Positions 12,416-20,638 of a DNA stretch of 64,000 bases are shown piece after piece; position 1 is the first letter of the stretch; every line of letters begins with the position of its first letter. The translations under genes were made by a program, and so were the position numbers. The stretch covers positions 2,108,001 through 2,172,000 of the forward strand of contig NZ_CP063353.1 of the NCBI RefSeq assembly GCF_014931565.1, read 5' to 3'. The stretch is from Clostridium sp. 'deep sea' (GTDB lineage Bacteria; Bacillota; UBA994; PWPR01). The notes beneath the pieces were generated by a model, which saw only the letters and a program-made list of their open reading frames with translations, ran no database searches and was not told the origin of the DNA.

Positions 12416-13594
12416 TTATTCTTTCATAATAATCATATCTTTATCTTTATTATATAAGTAAGCTGGATCACGTTTACTATTACTCCAGATGTTTTTAGTA
12501 GTCCATTTAAGACTTGTTGTTCCATTCTCGTAAGCATTTTTTCCAGATGTTATTTTAACTTGTGCTCTTGGCTTTAGGATATAACCCTCTGGAAAACTAT
12601 ATTTTTGATTACCAGCGTAAGATAATAAATACCAATCACTTAGGTCTAGAGATTTATTACTATTATTTTTAATGGTTACAGTTTCATTTACTTTATCAAC
12701 TTTAGTTATTTCTAAGCGATAATCATCATTAAGACTTTCTCTTTTTATAATCTTACCATCCGTTTTTAAAACTATAGTTCCATAATAGGCTGTTTCAAAC
12801 ATCTTAACACCTTGATTTTCAAACATATCGCAGACTTCATCATGAGGCAAACCATAGATATTGTCAAAACCAGCACTTATTACAGTGTATTTTGGGTTTA
12901 CTGACTGTACAAATTTTTTAGTGTTGGCTGTAATAGAACCATGATGTCCAGCAACAAAAATATCTGCATTTATATTTACAGCACTATCTATTAACGCTTT
13001 TTCTCCCTCTTTTTCAAGATCTCCAGTTAATAATAGCTCTACTTCTCCACAAGTAATTTTACTAACTACAGATTGATTATTAACCTCTTGCCAGTCATCA
13101 CCATTCTCAAAAATTTCTATATACATATCCTCACTTACCTCAATTTTTAGGTCTTTATCTTCGCTGTATTTTGCCCCTAATAATAATTCTTGAGCTAATG
13201 CTGCTTCGTATGCTTTATAGTATTTATTGGGGTGGTAATAACCACTATCTATTATTCTTTTAACGTTAAAGCTTTTAAATACCGAGGCTAATGCTGCAAT
13301 ATGATCATCATGGGGATGAGTAACTATTAATAAATCAATGTCCTTAATTTTCATATCATTTAAATATTGAATAATGTAACTCTCAGCCGTATCGGGGCCA
13401 GCATCAACTAAAACTATATATTCTCCTAATTTAATTAAGGTACAATCTCCTTGTCCAACATTTAAAAAATGAAATTCAGCTTTTATATCTTGTAAGCTAT
13501 CTTGAGGCTCTTTATTATTTATTGTCTCTAGGGTACAGGAAGTTAAGGAAATACAAATAAATAAGATGAGTAACAGTTTTTTTAGTTTTATCAT
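12416..13594 (-). CDS. Secreted MBL-fold lipoprotein with lamin-tail domain
   Basis: 392 residues. A lipoprotein signal (lipobox LTSC, C20) is followed by a metallo-beta-lactamase domain like the hydrolase part of ComEC: FLNVGQGDC (about 44-52), DAGPD, the metal motif THPHDDH (about 96-102), TGDLE and AGHHGS. The last 110 residues (from about 280) resemble a lamin-tail domain (NNSNKSLDLSDWYLLS, YSFPEGYILKPRAQVKI). Family members are extracellular phosphodiesterases or nucleases of uncertain substrate. The gene is 7 bp after cca, so cotranscription is likely. Confidence 0.85.
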   Translation of the reverse strand: MIKLKKLLLILFICISLTSCTLETINNKEPQDSLQDIKAEFHFLNVGQGDCTLIKLGEYIVLVDAGPDTAESYIIQYLNDMKIKDIDLLIVTHPHDDHIAALASVFKSFNVKRIIDSGYYHPNKYYKAYEAALAQELLLGAKYSEDKDLKIEVSEDMYIEIFENGDDWQEVNNQSVVSKITCGEVELLLTGDLEKEGEKALIDSAVNINADIFVAGHHGSITANTKKFVQSVNPKYTVISAGFDNIYGLPHDEVCDMFENQGVKMFETAYYGTIVLKTDGKIIKRESLNDDYRLEITKVDKVNETVTIKNNSNKSLDLSDWYLLSYAGNQKYSFPEGYILKPRAQVKITSGKNAYENGTTSLKWTTKNIWSNSKRDPAYLYNKDKDMIIMKE

Positions 13595-13601
13595 TATTCC
13601 T

Positions 13602-14924
13602 CTATCCTTGTTGCCATTTTTTAACTGTACTAATTAAAACATCTTTTTGATTACTTTTAGGATCTGCTAATACTTTGTTTAACAACCTTTGCAAAGTAGT
13701 GCCAATATGTTTACCGCTTAAGCCTAGTTGCATCATATCATTGCCATTTACGGCTAGGTCAACTATTTTAAGCGGTTCTTTATTAGCTAATATTGATTCA
13801 CACATAAATTTTAGCCTATATATTTTTGTAAAGTCGTAGGGTGGTTTTTTGCCTATTTTGTCTGCCACCATAAGCTTAAATAAATCATCAAGATATTCTA
13901 CCCCAATTTCAGTCATAAACTTTTTTATTTTAGTTGGTTTATAACTACCATAAGTTCGCATATGCCCTTTAATAATTTTACATACATGGTCTATTCTTTT
14001 ATTCGGCTGGCACCAGCGCTTTAGAATAACTTCTGCTAGCTCCGACGATAGTTTTTCATGACCATAAAAGTGTCCAATGCCTTTTTTATCTATGGTAAAT
14101 GTTTTTATTTTAGCAATATCATGTAACAGTGCCGCCAAACGTAACTCTACAGTATTATCTATGCAATCTAAAACACTTAAGGTGTGTTCTAAAATTGTTT
14201 TATCATGGTGTGGATTTTGCTGATTAAAGCCCTTCGCCTTAACAAGTTCAGGTAAAACTATTTTAATTAAATTTGTTTCGAATAATAATCTAATTCCTTT
14301 AGAGGGAATATTCGCAGTTAAAGTTTTAACCATCTCTGTGGCAATGCGCTCTCTGCTAATATTTTCTAAATTGTCACTGTGCTCTTTAATTGCCTCTAAG
14401 GTGTTATTTTCAATGCTACCTTCAATAACTGTTGCAAACCTAACTGCCCTTAACAACCGTAAAGCATCTTCACTAAATCTTTCAGTTGCATTGCCAACAC
14501 ACCTAATTAAACCTAGTTGTAAATCTTGTTGACCGTTAAAAGGATCTACTAGACCTTCAGCTTCATTGTATGCCATTGCATTTATCGTAAAATCACGACG
14601 AGCTAAATCCTGCTCTATATCTGCAGTAAAACTTATGTCATTGGGCCTGCGATTATCACTATACTCACCATCAATGCGTAACGTTGTTACCTCAACAGGC
14701 TCATTTTTTATCATTACAGTAACTGTACCATGTTTAATACCTGTAGGAATAGTTTTTGAAAAAATACTCTGTACCATGTTTAATACCTGTAGGAATAGTT
14801 TTTGAAAAATACTCTGTACCTTACCTCTCAAGCTGTCTCGTACAGCCCCACCAACTACCCAGGAATCATAGTTATGTTTTTTAAGTTCTTTCATTATCAA
14901 TTTTATGTAAGCTGGAATTTGCAT
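13602..14924 (-). CDS. cca: CCA-adding enzyme with damaged catalytic motif
   Basis: tRNA nucleotidyltransferase of class II, 440 residues. Intact parts: WVVGGAVRDSLRG (22-34), IPTGIKHGTVTV, RRDFTINAMAYN, ERFSEDALRLLRAVR and an HD domain (ALLHDIAK). In normal homologues about 16 residues containing the metal-binding DxD (G-D-V-D-I-A-T-S type) lie between the GGAVRD helix and the V-x-x-I-F-x-K-T-I strand. Here that slot is filled by K35 plus 15 residues encoded by a tandem copy of the next segment, read in a shifted frame. Without DxD it should be inactive in nucleotidyl transfer. The ATG has GGGGTGG upstream. Confidence 0.85.
   Translation of the reverse strand: MQIPAYIKLIMKELKKHNYDSWVVGGAVRDSLRGKVQSIFQKLFLQVLNMVQSIFSKTIPTGIKHGTVTVMIKNEPVEVTTLRIDGEYSDNRRPNDISFTADIEQDLARRDFTINAMAYNEAEGLVDPFNGQQDLQLGLIRCVGNATERFSEDALRLLRAVRFATVIEGSIENNTLEAIKEHSDNLENISRERIATEMVKTLTANIPSKGIRLLFETNLIKIVLPELVKAKGFNQQNPHHDKTILEHTLSVLDCIDNTVELRLAALLHDIAKIKTFTIDKKGIGHFYGHEKLSSELAEVILKRWCQPNKRIDHVCKIIKGHMRTYGSYKPTKIKKFMTEIGVEYLDDLFKLMVADKIGKKPPYDFTKIYRLKFMCESILANKEPLKIVDLAVNGNDMMQLGLSGKHIGTTLQRLLNKVLADPKSNQKDVLISTVKKWQQG
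14723..14820. repeat. 45/46-bp tandem duplication inside cca
   Basis: Two adjacent direct copies begin at 14723 and 14769, and a third start of the unit (CTGTACC) is at 14814-14820. The units are 46 and 45 bases and differ by one A/T in a homopolymer, which is why the copy that would come first in the protein is translated in another frame. Shared CTGTACC at the borders suggests slippage or template switching. Confidence 0.9.
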
Positions 14925-15111
14925 ATTGCCACCCCTTTAGGCATCATTACACTATAGTATATTAAAAAATTGGTGCTTATGGAGGGAGAACCCCTCCCTC
15001 CATAATTGTACACTATAGTTTACCACAGAAAAACGGAATATACTCACTTTAATATTTGGGGTGGGTAATTGTTTTATTTTATTTTTAAGTAATAATTCTA
15101 CGTAAAAAATA
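14925..15111. other. Intergenic region upstream of cca
   Basis: No gene. A 10-bp hairpin TATGGAGGGA/TCCCTCCATA occupies 14978-15004 and is framed by two direct copies of ACACTATAGT (about 14949 and 15010). On the minus strand it is followed after a 9-base gap by six T, so it may attenuate the cca leader or be part of a small repeat. Purpose not known. Confidence 0.35.
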
Positions 15112-15152
15112 AAAGGGTCAGTCGGAAAATGTTTTCAATTTCCAACTGACCC
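15105..15152 (-). terminator. Terminator of the hyd maturation operon
   Basis: Stem GGGTCAGTYGGAAA at 15115-15128 pairing with 15139-15152, followed on the minus strand by TTTTATTTTTT. It lies about 240 bases beyond hydF, past the hairpin array, and is the first convincing terminator for that transcript. Confidence 0.75.
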
Positions 15153-15188
15153 ATTCTTGAGAGTTTAGGTTAACGTAATGACCTACTC

Positions 15189-15385
15189 GGTACGCATAAA
15201 ATGCGTACCCTACCTATTTTATCGAGCTAGAGTGTAACACAAAGTGGGCTTAAAAAACCGCAACCCACAGGGTGCCCACACCAGATTGCCAAAGCAATCT
15301 CCACCCCGCGTTACACATAGTGTAAGCCCACACCGTAATTGCAATCTTGCAATTACCCAAACCGTGAGTTTTAGTATACTAAAAC
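15189..15385. repeat. Array of unrelated small hairpins
   Basis: Five perfect short inverted repeats lie in a row: 15189-15209 (GGTACGCAT), 15283-15300 (AGATTGC), 15311-15325 (TTACAC), 15335-15356 (GTAATTGCAA) and 15368-15385 (GTTTTAGTA). A sixth, less certain, is GTGGG/CCCAC at 15245-15268. The stems share no sequence, but the linkers do: CCCACACC, CCACCCCGC, GCCCACACC, CCCAAACC. Being just after hydF it would be transcribed as a 3' tail. I know no named element of this form. Confidence 0.7.
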
Positions 15386-15389
15386 GAAT

Positions 15390-16577
15390 CTAATTAAATA
15401 CTTCAGTAGCCCTCTCTAATATTCCATTAATCATAGCTAAAGTCATACCGTAATTAGTAATTGGCACACCTGCTTCTTGACACATTAACATGCGGCTTTG
15501 CATGGTCTTTTTGTTTGACATACAGGCTCCACAGTGGATAACAAGGTTGTAAGAACCTAAATCACTTGGTAAATCTACACCCATAGCAAATTCAAAGTTT
15601 AAGGTTTTGCCAGTTCGTTTTCTTAATAGTTTTGGTATTTTTACTCTACCTATATCCTCATGGGTTTGGTTATGACTACAGGTTTCTACTATTAATATTC
15701 TACTATTTTCTTTTAGCTGATCTATTGCCTTAGTTCCATGTAAGAGGATATTAAAATCACCTTTATGTCTGGCAAATAGTATCGAAAATGATGTTAGTAA
15801 AATATCATTTGGTACAATTTTATCTACTTCTTTAAATGCCTGTGAATCTGTAACTACTAAATCTACTTTTTTTAAATCTGTTAGGGCACCCTCTAACTCG
15901 GTATCTCTTACCACATAAGACTTGATACCGTGATCTAAACAATCTCTTATTAATTGCACCTGAGGTAAAATTATTCTACCCTTTGGTGCTTCAGAGTCTA
16001 TGGGCACCACCATAACTACAGTACTATCATATGGCAGCAAATCACCCACTATAACATCTTCTTCAATCTCGGTGCTTAAACAATTTACAACTGACTCACG
16101 AAGATTATCAATATTTACTAGTTGAGAGGCGGAAACAAAAATACTATTTTCATATTTCTCTTTAATCTCTAGTATTTGCTGGTCATTAGCTGTATCTGCT
16201 TTATTTATAACTAAGAGATGTTTTATGTTAAAGCGTTTAAAGTTTCTTTGCGCTTCTTGATAAACCTCATAGTCAATGTCATTTATATCCATTATATATA
16301 AAGCAAAATCGGTTTTTTGATAAACTCTTGTTGTTTTTTTCACTCTAAGCTGACCTAAATCACCCTCATCGTCTAACCCTGCTGTATCTATAAATAATAC
16401 TGGACCTAGCGGTATCAGCTCCATAGCTTTATATACAGGGTCAGTTGTAGTACCTTTTATATTTGATACCAACGAAACTTTTTGGCCTGTTAAGGCATTT
16501 ATGATAGATGATTTACCTGCGTTTCTTTTACCAAATACAGCAATGTGAATTCTATTTGAATTAGGTGTTTTTCTCAT
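15390..16577 (-). CDS. hydF: [FeFe]-hydrogenase maturation GTPase
   Basis: Scaffold on which the diiron subcluster is assembled before transfer to apo-hydrogenase HydA. 395 residues: N-terminal GTPase domain with P-loop GKRNAGKSS (16-24), switch GTTTDP, DTAGL and NKAD; a dimerisation domain; and a C-terminal cluster domain with CSHNQTH (near 300) and HCGACM about 50 residues later, matching the CxH...HCxxC ligands of HydF. It is 8 bp downstream of hydG. No HydA gene lies in the window. Confidence 0.97.
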   Translation of the reverse strand: MRKTPNSNRIHIAVFGKRNAGKSSIINALTGQKVSLVSNIKGTTTDPVYKAMELIPLGPVLFIDTAGLDDEGDLGQLRVKKTTRVYQKTDFALYIMDINDIDYEVYQEAQRNFKRFNIKHLLVINKADTANDQQILEIKEKYENSIFVSASQLVNIDNLRESVVNCLSTEIEEDVIVGDLLPYDSTVVMVVPIDSEAPKGRIILPQVQLIRDCLDHGIKSYVVRDTELEGALTDLKKVDLVVTDSQAFKEVDKIVPNDILLTSFSILFARHKGDFNILLHGTKAIDQLKENSRILIVETCSHNQTHEDIGRVKIPKLLRKRTGKTLNFEFAMGVDLPSDLGSYNLVIHCGACMSNKKTMQSRMLMCQEAGVPITNYGMTLAMINGILERATEVFN

Positions 16578-16585
16578 TTTAACTC

Positions 16586-17962
16586 CTAGATATATAGATC
16601 TCTTTCACCTTGTTTTAGTCTGGCTAAATTTCCTCTTACAAGCTTTCTTACTTTTTCACGTTCTATGGTTTCAACCTGTTTATCAATAAAAATTTCACCT
16701 TTTTTTAGTAACTCTTCATCACCGTAATCTAACATGAACTCCATTAAAGTCATCAAGGCATTTGGATGACAAACATTTTGAATTTGACCAGATTTAGCTA
16801 AACGCATAAATCGATCACCTGTACGTCCATTACGATAACAAGCAGTACAATAACTTGGTACAAAACCTTCACTAACCAATTCTTTAAGTATCTCGAGGGG
16901 GCTTCTATCATCGGCTAGTTCAAATTGTTTTTTTGATTTTTTCATTTCACTCTCTTTATAGCCACCTACACCTGTGCAAGAGCCAGCGCTAATTTGAGAA
17001 ATTCCATAGTTTAGTAGCTCACGTCTTAAGGATGCACTTTCTCTAGTAGACAAAATCATTCCTGTAAAAGGAATTGCTAAGCGAATAATAGCAACCAATT
17101 TTTTAAAATGATCATCATCTACTAAATGAGGAAACATTTCTAAATCCATACCCTCTGCTTTTTGAAGTCTAGGCACTGAAACAGTGTGGAACCCTACTCC
17201 AAATTTTTCTTCTAAATGATCGTTGTGTAGCATTAAAGCTAATACCTCAAATTTATAGTCTGCCAGACCAAATAAAACTCCACCTCCAACATCATCAATA
17301 CCGGCTTCCATAGCGCGGTCAAAGGCTGTTAAATGATACTCATAATCGCCTTTTATACTCTTTTTATGAGCATTTAAATATGTTGGTTTATGATAGGTCT
17401 CTTGGAATAAGATATAAGTACCAATTTCTTTGGCTTTTAGCCTTTTATAGTCTTCTACTGTTGTAGCGGCTATATTAACATTTATTCTGCGAATTCTACC
17501 ATTAATATTTTCAGTATTATATATTGTACTTATACTATCTAAAACGTAATCTATATCACAGTTTACTGGATCTTCTCCTGCTTCAAGTGCTATTCTTTTA
17601 TGACCCATTTTTTCAAGAATTTTAACCTCTGTCTCAATTTGCTCTGTTGTTAATCTTGATCTGTTAAAATTGTTATCTCTACGATATCCACAATATGTGC
17701 AATTATTAACACAATAATTACTAATATACAATGGAGCAAACACAACTACTCTATTACCGTAAATTTGCCTTTTCACTTTTCCAGCAGTTTTATAAATTTT
17801 AGCTAACATATTTTTATCTTCAATTTGTAATAGATTAGCTATTTCTTGATGGGTTAAGGGCTCTTTATTTTCTGCTTTACGCAGTATTTGGGTAAGCTCT
17901 TGATCTGTAAGAGTTTTGGCATTTTCTAAAAGGTTATATATATATTGATGATTTATAAACAT
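16586..17962 (-). CDS. hydG: [FeFe]-hydrogenase maturase, tyrosine lyase
   Basis: Radical SAM enzyme that splits tyrosine to p-cresol and makes CO and cyanide ligands bound to iron for the H-cluster. 458 residues, full length. The radical SAM cysteines are C84, C88 and C91 (NYCVNNCTYCGYRR). The C-terminal auxiliary cluster motif CTACYRNGRTGDRFM is present around residue 370-385, distinguishing it from ThiH. It sits between hydE and hydF with short gaps. Confidence 0.97.
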   Translation of the reverse strand: MFINHQYIYNLLENAKTLTDQELTQILRKAENKEPLTHQEIANLLQIEDKNMLAKIYKTAGKVKRQIYGNRVVVFAPLYISNYCVNNCTYCGYRRDNNFNRSRLTTEQIETEVKILEKMGHKRIALEAGEDPVNCDIDYVLDSISTIYNTENINGRIRRINVNIAATTVEDYKRLKAKEIGTYILFQETYHKPTYLNAHKKSIKGDYEYHLTAFDRAMEAGIDDVGGGVLFGLADYKFEVLALMLHNDHLEEKFGVGFHTVSVPRLQKAEGMDLEMFPHLVDDDHFKKLVAIIRLAIPFTGMILSTRESASLRRELLNYGISQISAGSCTGVGGYKESEMKKSKKQFELADDRSPLEILKELVSEGFVPSYCTACYRNGRTGDRFMRLAKSGQIQNVCHPNALMTLMEFMLDYGDEELLKKGEIFIDKQVETIEREKVRKLVRGNLARLKQGERDLYI

Positions 17963-17991
17963 TGTCTTCTCTCCTAGTTTTAATTATTTAA

Positions 17992-19032
17992 TTAACTTTT
18001 TTTAAATATAGGATCTCCTCGACCCATGTCTGGGACTAAGCCAACTTCTTTAATGACTTTTATTGATTTTAATAGTTCATTTTTGCTACTATCAGTGCTT
18101 CCTGCTTTATTTTTATATAATTCATACTTCTCTTTTACAGTTTGAGGACTTAAATTAGGCATAACTACATTTGCACCAGCTTTAAGAGCCATACTTCTTC
18201 CATCGCTATTAAGGGTAGATACTGCTGTTGCAGCTGGAATAAGTGAATAAGGTAACAATAATCTAACAAGCGCTAACATAATATAAGTGATTGGTAATGA
18301 GCCAGATTCACACTCTTTTAAAGGTGTATCGGGATGAGGTATAAAGGGCCCAATTCCTACCATCTCAGGATTAAGTTCTTTTAAGAAAAGTAAGTCATTT
18401 ACTAAATCAGCTATTGTTTGATTTGGTAAACCTACCAAAAAACCTGCACCTATATCAAAGCCAGCCTTTCTGAGATTTTTTAAACATGCAACTCTGCTTT
18501 CAAAACTCAAATTTGGGTGCATATTATCATAAATTTGAGTATTAGAGGTTTCATGCCTTAGTAAAAACCTATTTCCACCTGCATCACTAAGCCTTTTATA
18601 TGTTTCATAATCTCTTTCACCTATTGACAGAGCCAATGCACTATTTGGGGCACGCTGCTTAATCTCTTTGATAATGTCTACTAAAGATTCTGCTGTAAAA
18701 CTAAAATCTTCTCCACTTTGTAATACAAAAGAATGAAAACCTAATGTTTGTGCTTTATCTATACAAAGTAAAATCTCGTTTTTACTTAAATGATAACGAT
18801 CTACCTTTTTGTTATCTTTTCTGATACCACAGTATTTACAGTTTTGTTTACAATAATTCGAGAACTCTATTAGTGCTCTTATAAAAACACTATCGCCATA
18901 AGATTCTCTTGCAGTTTGCCATGCCTTTTCAAATAATAAGCTTGGATCTTTTAAACTGTAATTTATTACTTGCAGCAACTCATTTTTAGATAAGCTATTT
19001 TCTTTATAAAGCTTAGTTATTAGTTCTTTCAT
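17992..19032 (-). CDS. hydE: [FeFe]-hydrogenase maturase, radical SAM
   Basis: Radical SAM protein thought to act on the HydG-made iron-cysteine complex on the way to the diiron unit. 346 residues. The cluster motif is CKQNCKYCGIR (C61, C65, C68). It resembles biotin synthase-type barrels, but its place between a TM1266-type gene and hydG makes HydE the clear assignment. Its start overlaps the preceding gene by 4 bases. Confidence 0.96.
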   Translation of the reverse strand: MKELITKLYKENSLSKNELLQVINYSLKDPSLLFEKAWQTARESYGDSVFIRALIEFSNYCKQNCKYCGIRKDNKKVDRYHLSKNEILLCIDKAQTLGFHSFVLQSGEDFSFTAESLVDIIKEIKQRAPNSALALSIGERDYETYKRLSDAGGNRFLLRHETSNTQIYDNMHPNLSFESRVACLKNLRKAGFDIGAGFLVGLPNQTIADLVNDLLFLKELNPEMVGIGPFIPHPDTPLKECESGSLPITYIMLALVRLLLPYSLIPAATAVSTLNSDGRSMALKAGANVVMPNLSPQTVKEKYELYKNKAGSTDSSKNELLKSIKVIKEVGLVPDMGRGDPIFKKS

Positions 19033-19289
19033 ACTACTATCTCTTTCTTAGATATTGATGTTTTAACAGTAACGTCTTTAATGTTGCCTAAACGTCCAGT
19101 AAGATTGTTTATTTCATCTAAAGTTGCCAGAATAGTAATTGAAATTACCGATACTCCAGCCTCAGGCATTGGCAAACCCATGCGACCTTTTACTATTCCT
19201 TTAAAATTAGACACCACTGTATTAAATTGATCTTGTGAGATTTTAGGATTCTCCAGTACCGCACCAATAATAGCTATTCGTTTGCTCAT
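19029..19289 (-). CDS. TM1266-type hydrogenase system regulator
   Basis: 86 residues, with the ferredoxin-like ACT/NikR-C fold pattern of the TM1266 family (starts KRIAIIGAVLENP; SVISITILATLDEINNLTGRLG). Genes of this family stand beside hydE/F/G in many Clostridia and are annotated as iron-only hydrogenase system regulators, although no DNA-binding domain is present and its true role is not settled. It is the first gene of the operon and is preceded by an unusually long structured leader. Confidence 0.9.
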   Translation of the reverse strand: MSKRIAIIGAVLENPKISQDQFNTVVSNFKGIVKGRMGLPMPEAGVSVISITILATLDEINNLTGRLGNIKDVTVKTSISKKEIVV

Positions 19290-19409
19290 TTTTATCCTCC
19301 AAGAAGTTAGTTAACAACCTTTATTGCTGTTATGTAATTTTAATCTGCCTTAATTACTTAAAATACAAGTAATCTTTAATATTCTTTGATGTTTATTTTG
19401 CATTAATCT

Positions 19410-19440
19410 AAAAAAGCTCCCCTTGTTAAGTGGAAGCTTT
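19410..19440 (-). terminator. Second leader terminator of hyd operon
   Basis: Nine-bp stem AAAGCTTCC/GGGGAGCTTT (one G-U pair, 19413-19440) followed by six T on the minus strand. It lies about 120 bases before the TM1266-type gene and downstream of the first leader terminator, so it would be a second barrier, or the 3' end of a leader RNA. Confidence 0.7.
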
Positions 19441-19486
19441 GCCTCAAGTGAATAACAACAATTAATAGGATTACCTCTATTCCTAC

Positions 19487-19664
19487 TAAAAAAACTTCCG
19501 TTAAAACGAAAGTTAGTATTCAAAAGTAAACTGATACGCTATTTAAAATAGCATTCAATTAATTATGGCTAACTTCCTTTCAGATAAGACCAGTTATGGG
19601 TCTTGGCTGTTAGGTTATTAAAATGGTTACCAAACAACTCAGTTTTCACTTTACTGCTTGGCAT
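19487..19664 (-). ncRNA. Candidate attenuator leader of hyd operon
   Basis: From the predicted start near 19664 the RNA can form GCCAAGCA/TGTTTGGT, AAGACC/GGTCTT (19586-19604), and finally an intrinsic terminator AACTTTCGTT/AACGGAAGTT (19493-19514) with seven U (19494-19488). An upstream strand GAAAGGAAGUUAG (19581-19569) is complementary to CUAACUUUC (19517-19509), which contains the 5' side of the terminator. The two pairings exclude each other, the layout of a riboswitch or protein-controlled attenuator. It lacks the conserved T-box sequence and does not match the SAM, TPP, lysine or c-di-GMP motifs I know. Ligand unknown. Confidence 0.6.
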
Positions 19665-19670
19665 ACTTTG

Positions 19671-19699
19671 ATTATATTTGTTAGTTTTAGATATGTCAA
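19671..19699 (-). promoter_or_regulatory. Consensus promoter of hyd leader
   Basis: Perfect sigma-A type promoter on the minus strand: TTGACA at 19699-19694, a 17-base spacer, TATAAT at 19676-19671. Transcription would begin around 19664, about 375 bases before the first start codon. Such a strong promoter makes control by termination in the leader plausible. Confidence 0.85.
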
Positions 19700-19797
19700 T
19701 GTACTATAAAGGCGATTGTTATAGTACTGTTTAATCAAAACCTTATTATGGAACATTATTAATATTTTAGACATCTAATAATTAAAATACTTATTCT

Positions 19798-19826
19798 TTG
19801 ACAAAAAAGCAATCTTAGTTTAAAGT
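19798..19826 (+). promoter_or_regulatory. Possible promoter for secreted-protein pair
   Basis: TTGACA at about 19799-19804, followed after 17 bases by the poor -10 TAAAGT, about 60-85 bases before the ATG at 19886. The spacer up to the gene holds a repeated TATTACAAT. The gene itself has GGAGG at 19871-19877. The -10 assignment is uncertain. Confidence 0.4.
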
Positions 19827-19885
19827 TTAATTGTAGTGTATTACAATATATTACAATTAAAATAAATTATGGAGGTAATTGTTTA

Positions 19886-20617
19886 ATGAGATTAAAAAGA
19901 ATCTTGCTAATGTCACTGCTAATCTGTTTAGCTATTTTTTCGATTAATGCAAAAGTAAGTTTAGCTGGTACAGAATATGAGTTATATAGCATTAATAATG
20001 ATAGCCACTTAGGCATAAAAGGAGAATTTAAAATACCAGTTGTTGATCCAGACTACGATGAAAATGATCACCCTTATAATAAAATTAATTTTGAACAGTG
20101 GTTCCAAGTTAATAGTACTAGTGATTGGTTTGAGATTGGATATAAAAAAGGCAATCTAGCAGATGGTACATCAAATAGTATTTATCATGATGGTTTCTTT
20201 AAATCAAAAAAAGTAAATGGTGTATATACTTGTGATAAGTTAATAAGAAGCTTCAACACAGGAACAACCTATACTTTTACAATCGTAGATTACTATGGTA
20301 AAAAAATATATGATATCTATATTGGCACAAAGTATTTTGGAAGTTTTGCAGATAATGTTAGTCCAGCCAGTGGTGGAACACATGACATGGGATTTGAAGT
20401 AACAAGTGATGCTCAGAGCAATCAATCAATAGGGGATACAAAAATTAGCAACCCTAAGTATTATGTTATAGATACAAATGATTATGATAATGATAATAAT
20501 ACAACAGAACGCATATGGATACCTTGGAGTAATTTATCTCCAAATAGAACCCATGATGCTCCATGTAATATATCTGCAAGTTATGATAGCAGTACCAATA
20601 GAATTACCTTTAATTAA
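19886..20617 (+). CDS. Secreted protein of unknown function
   Basis: 243 residues with a clear Sec signal peptide (MRLKRILLMSLLICLAIFSI, cleavage probably after VSLAG near 28). The mature part is Asp/Asn/Tyr/Trp-rich with alternating hydrophobic residues, suggesting an all-beta secreted domain; acidic stretches such as DPDYDENDH could bind Ca2+. I recognise no family. It is the first of two cotranscribed genes, 21 bp before the next. Confidence 0.7.
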   Translation: MRLKRILLMSLLICLAIFSINAKVSLAGTEYELYSINNDSHLGIKGEFKIPVVDPDYDENDHPYNKINFEQWFQVNSTSDWFEIGYKKGNLADGTSNSIYHDGFFKSKKVNGVYTCDKLIRSFNTGTTYTFTIVDYYGKKIYDIYIGTKYFGSFADNVSPASGGTHDMGFEVTSDAQSNQSIGDTKISNPKYYVIDTNDYDNDNNTTERIWIPWSNLSPNRTHDAPCNISASYDSSTNRITFN

Positions 20618-20638
20618 AAACTTATTGGAGGAATAAAT

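Noticed and set aside
12210-12461. 83-codon plus-strand open frame beginning MKINEKYN
   Set aside because: Very AT-rich low-complexity translation, an SD only two bases from the ATG, and its end overlaps the MBL lipoprotein gene on the other strand.
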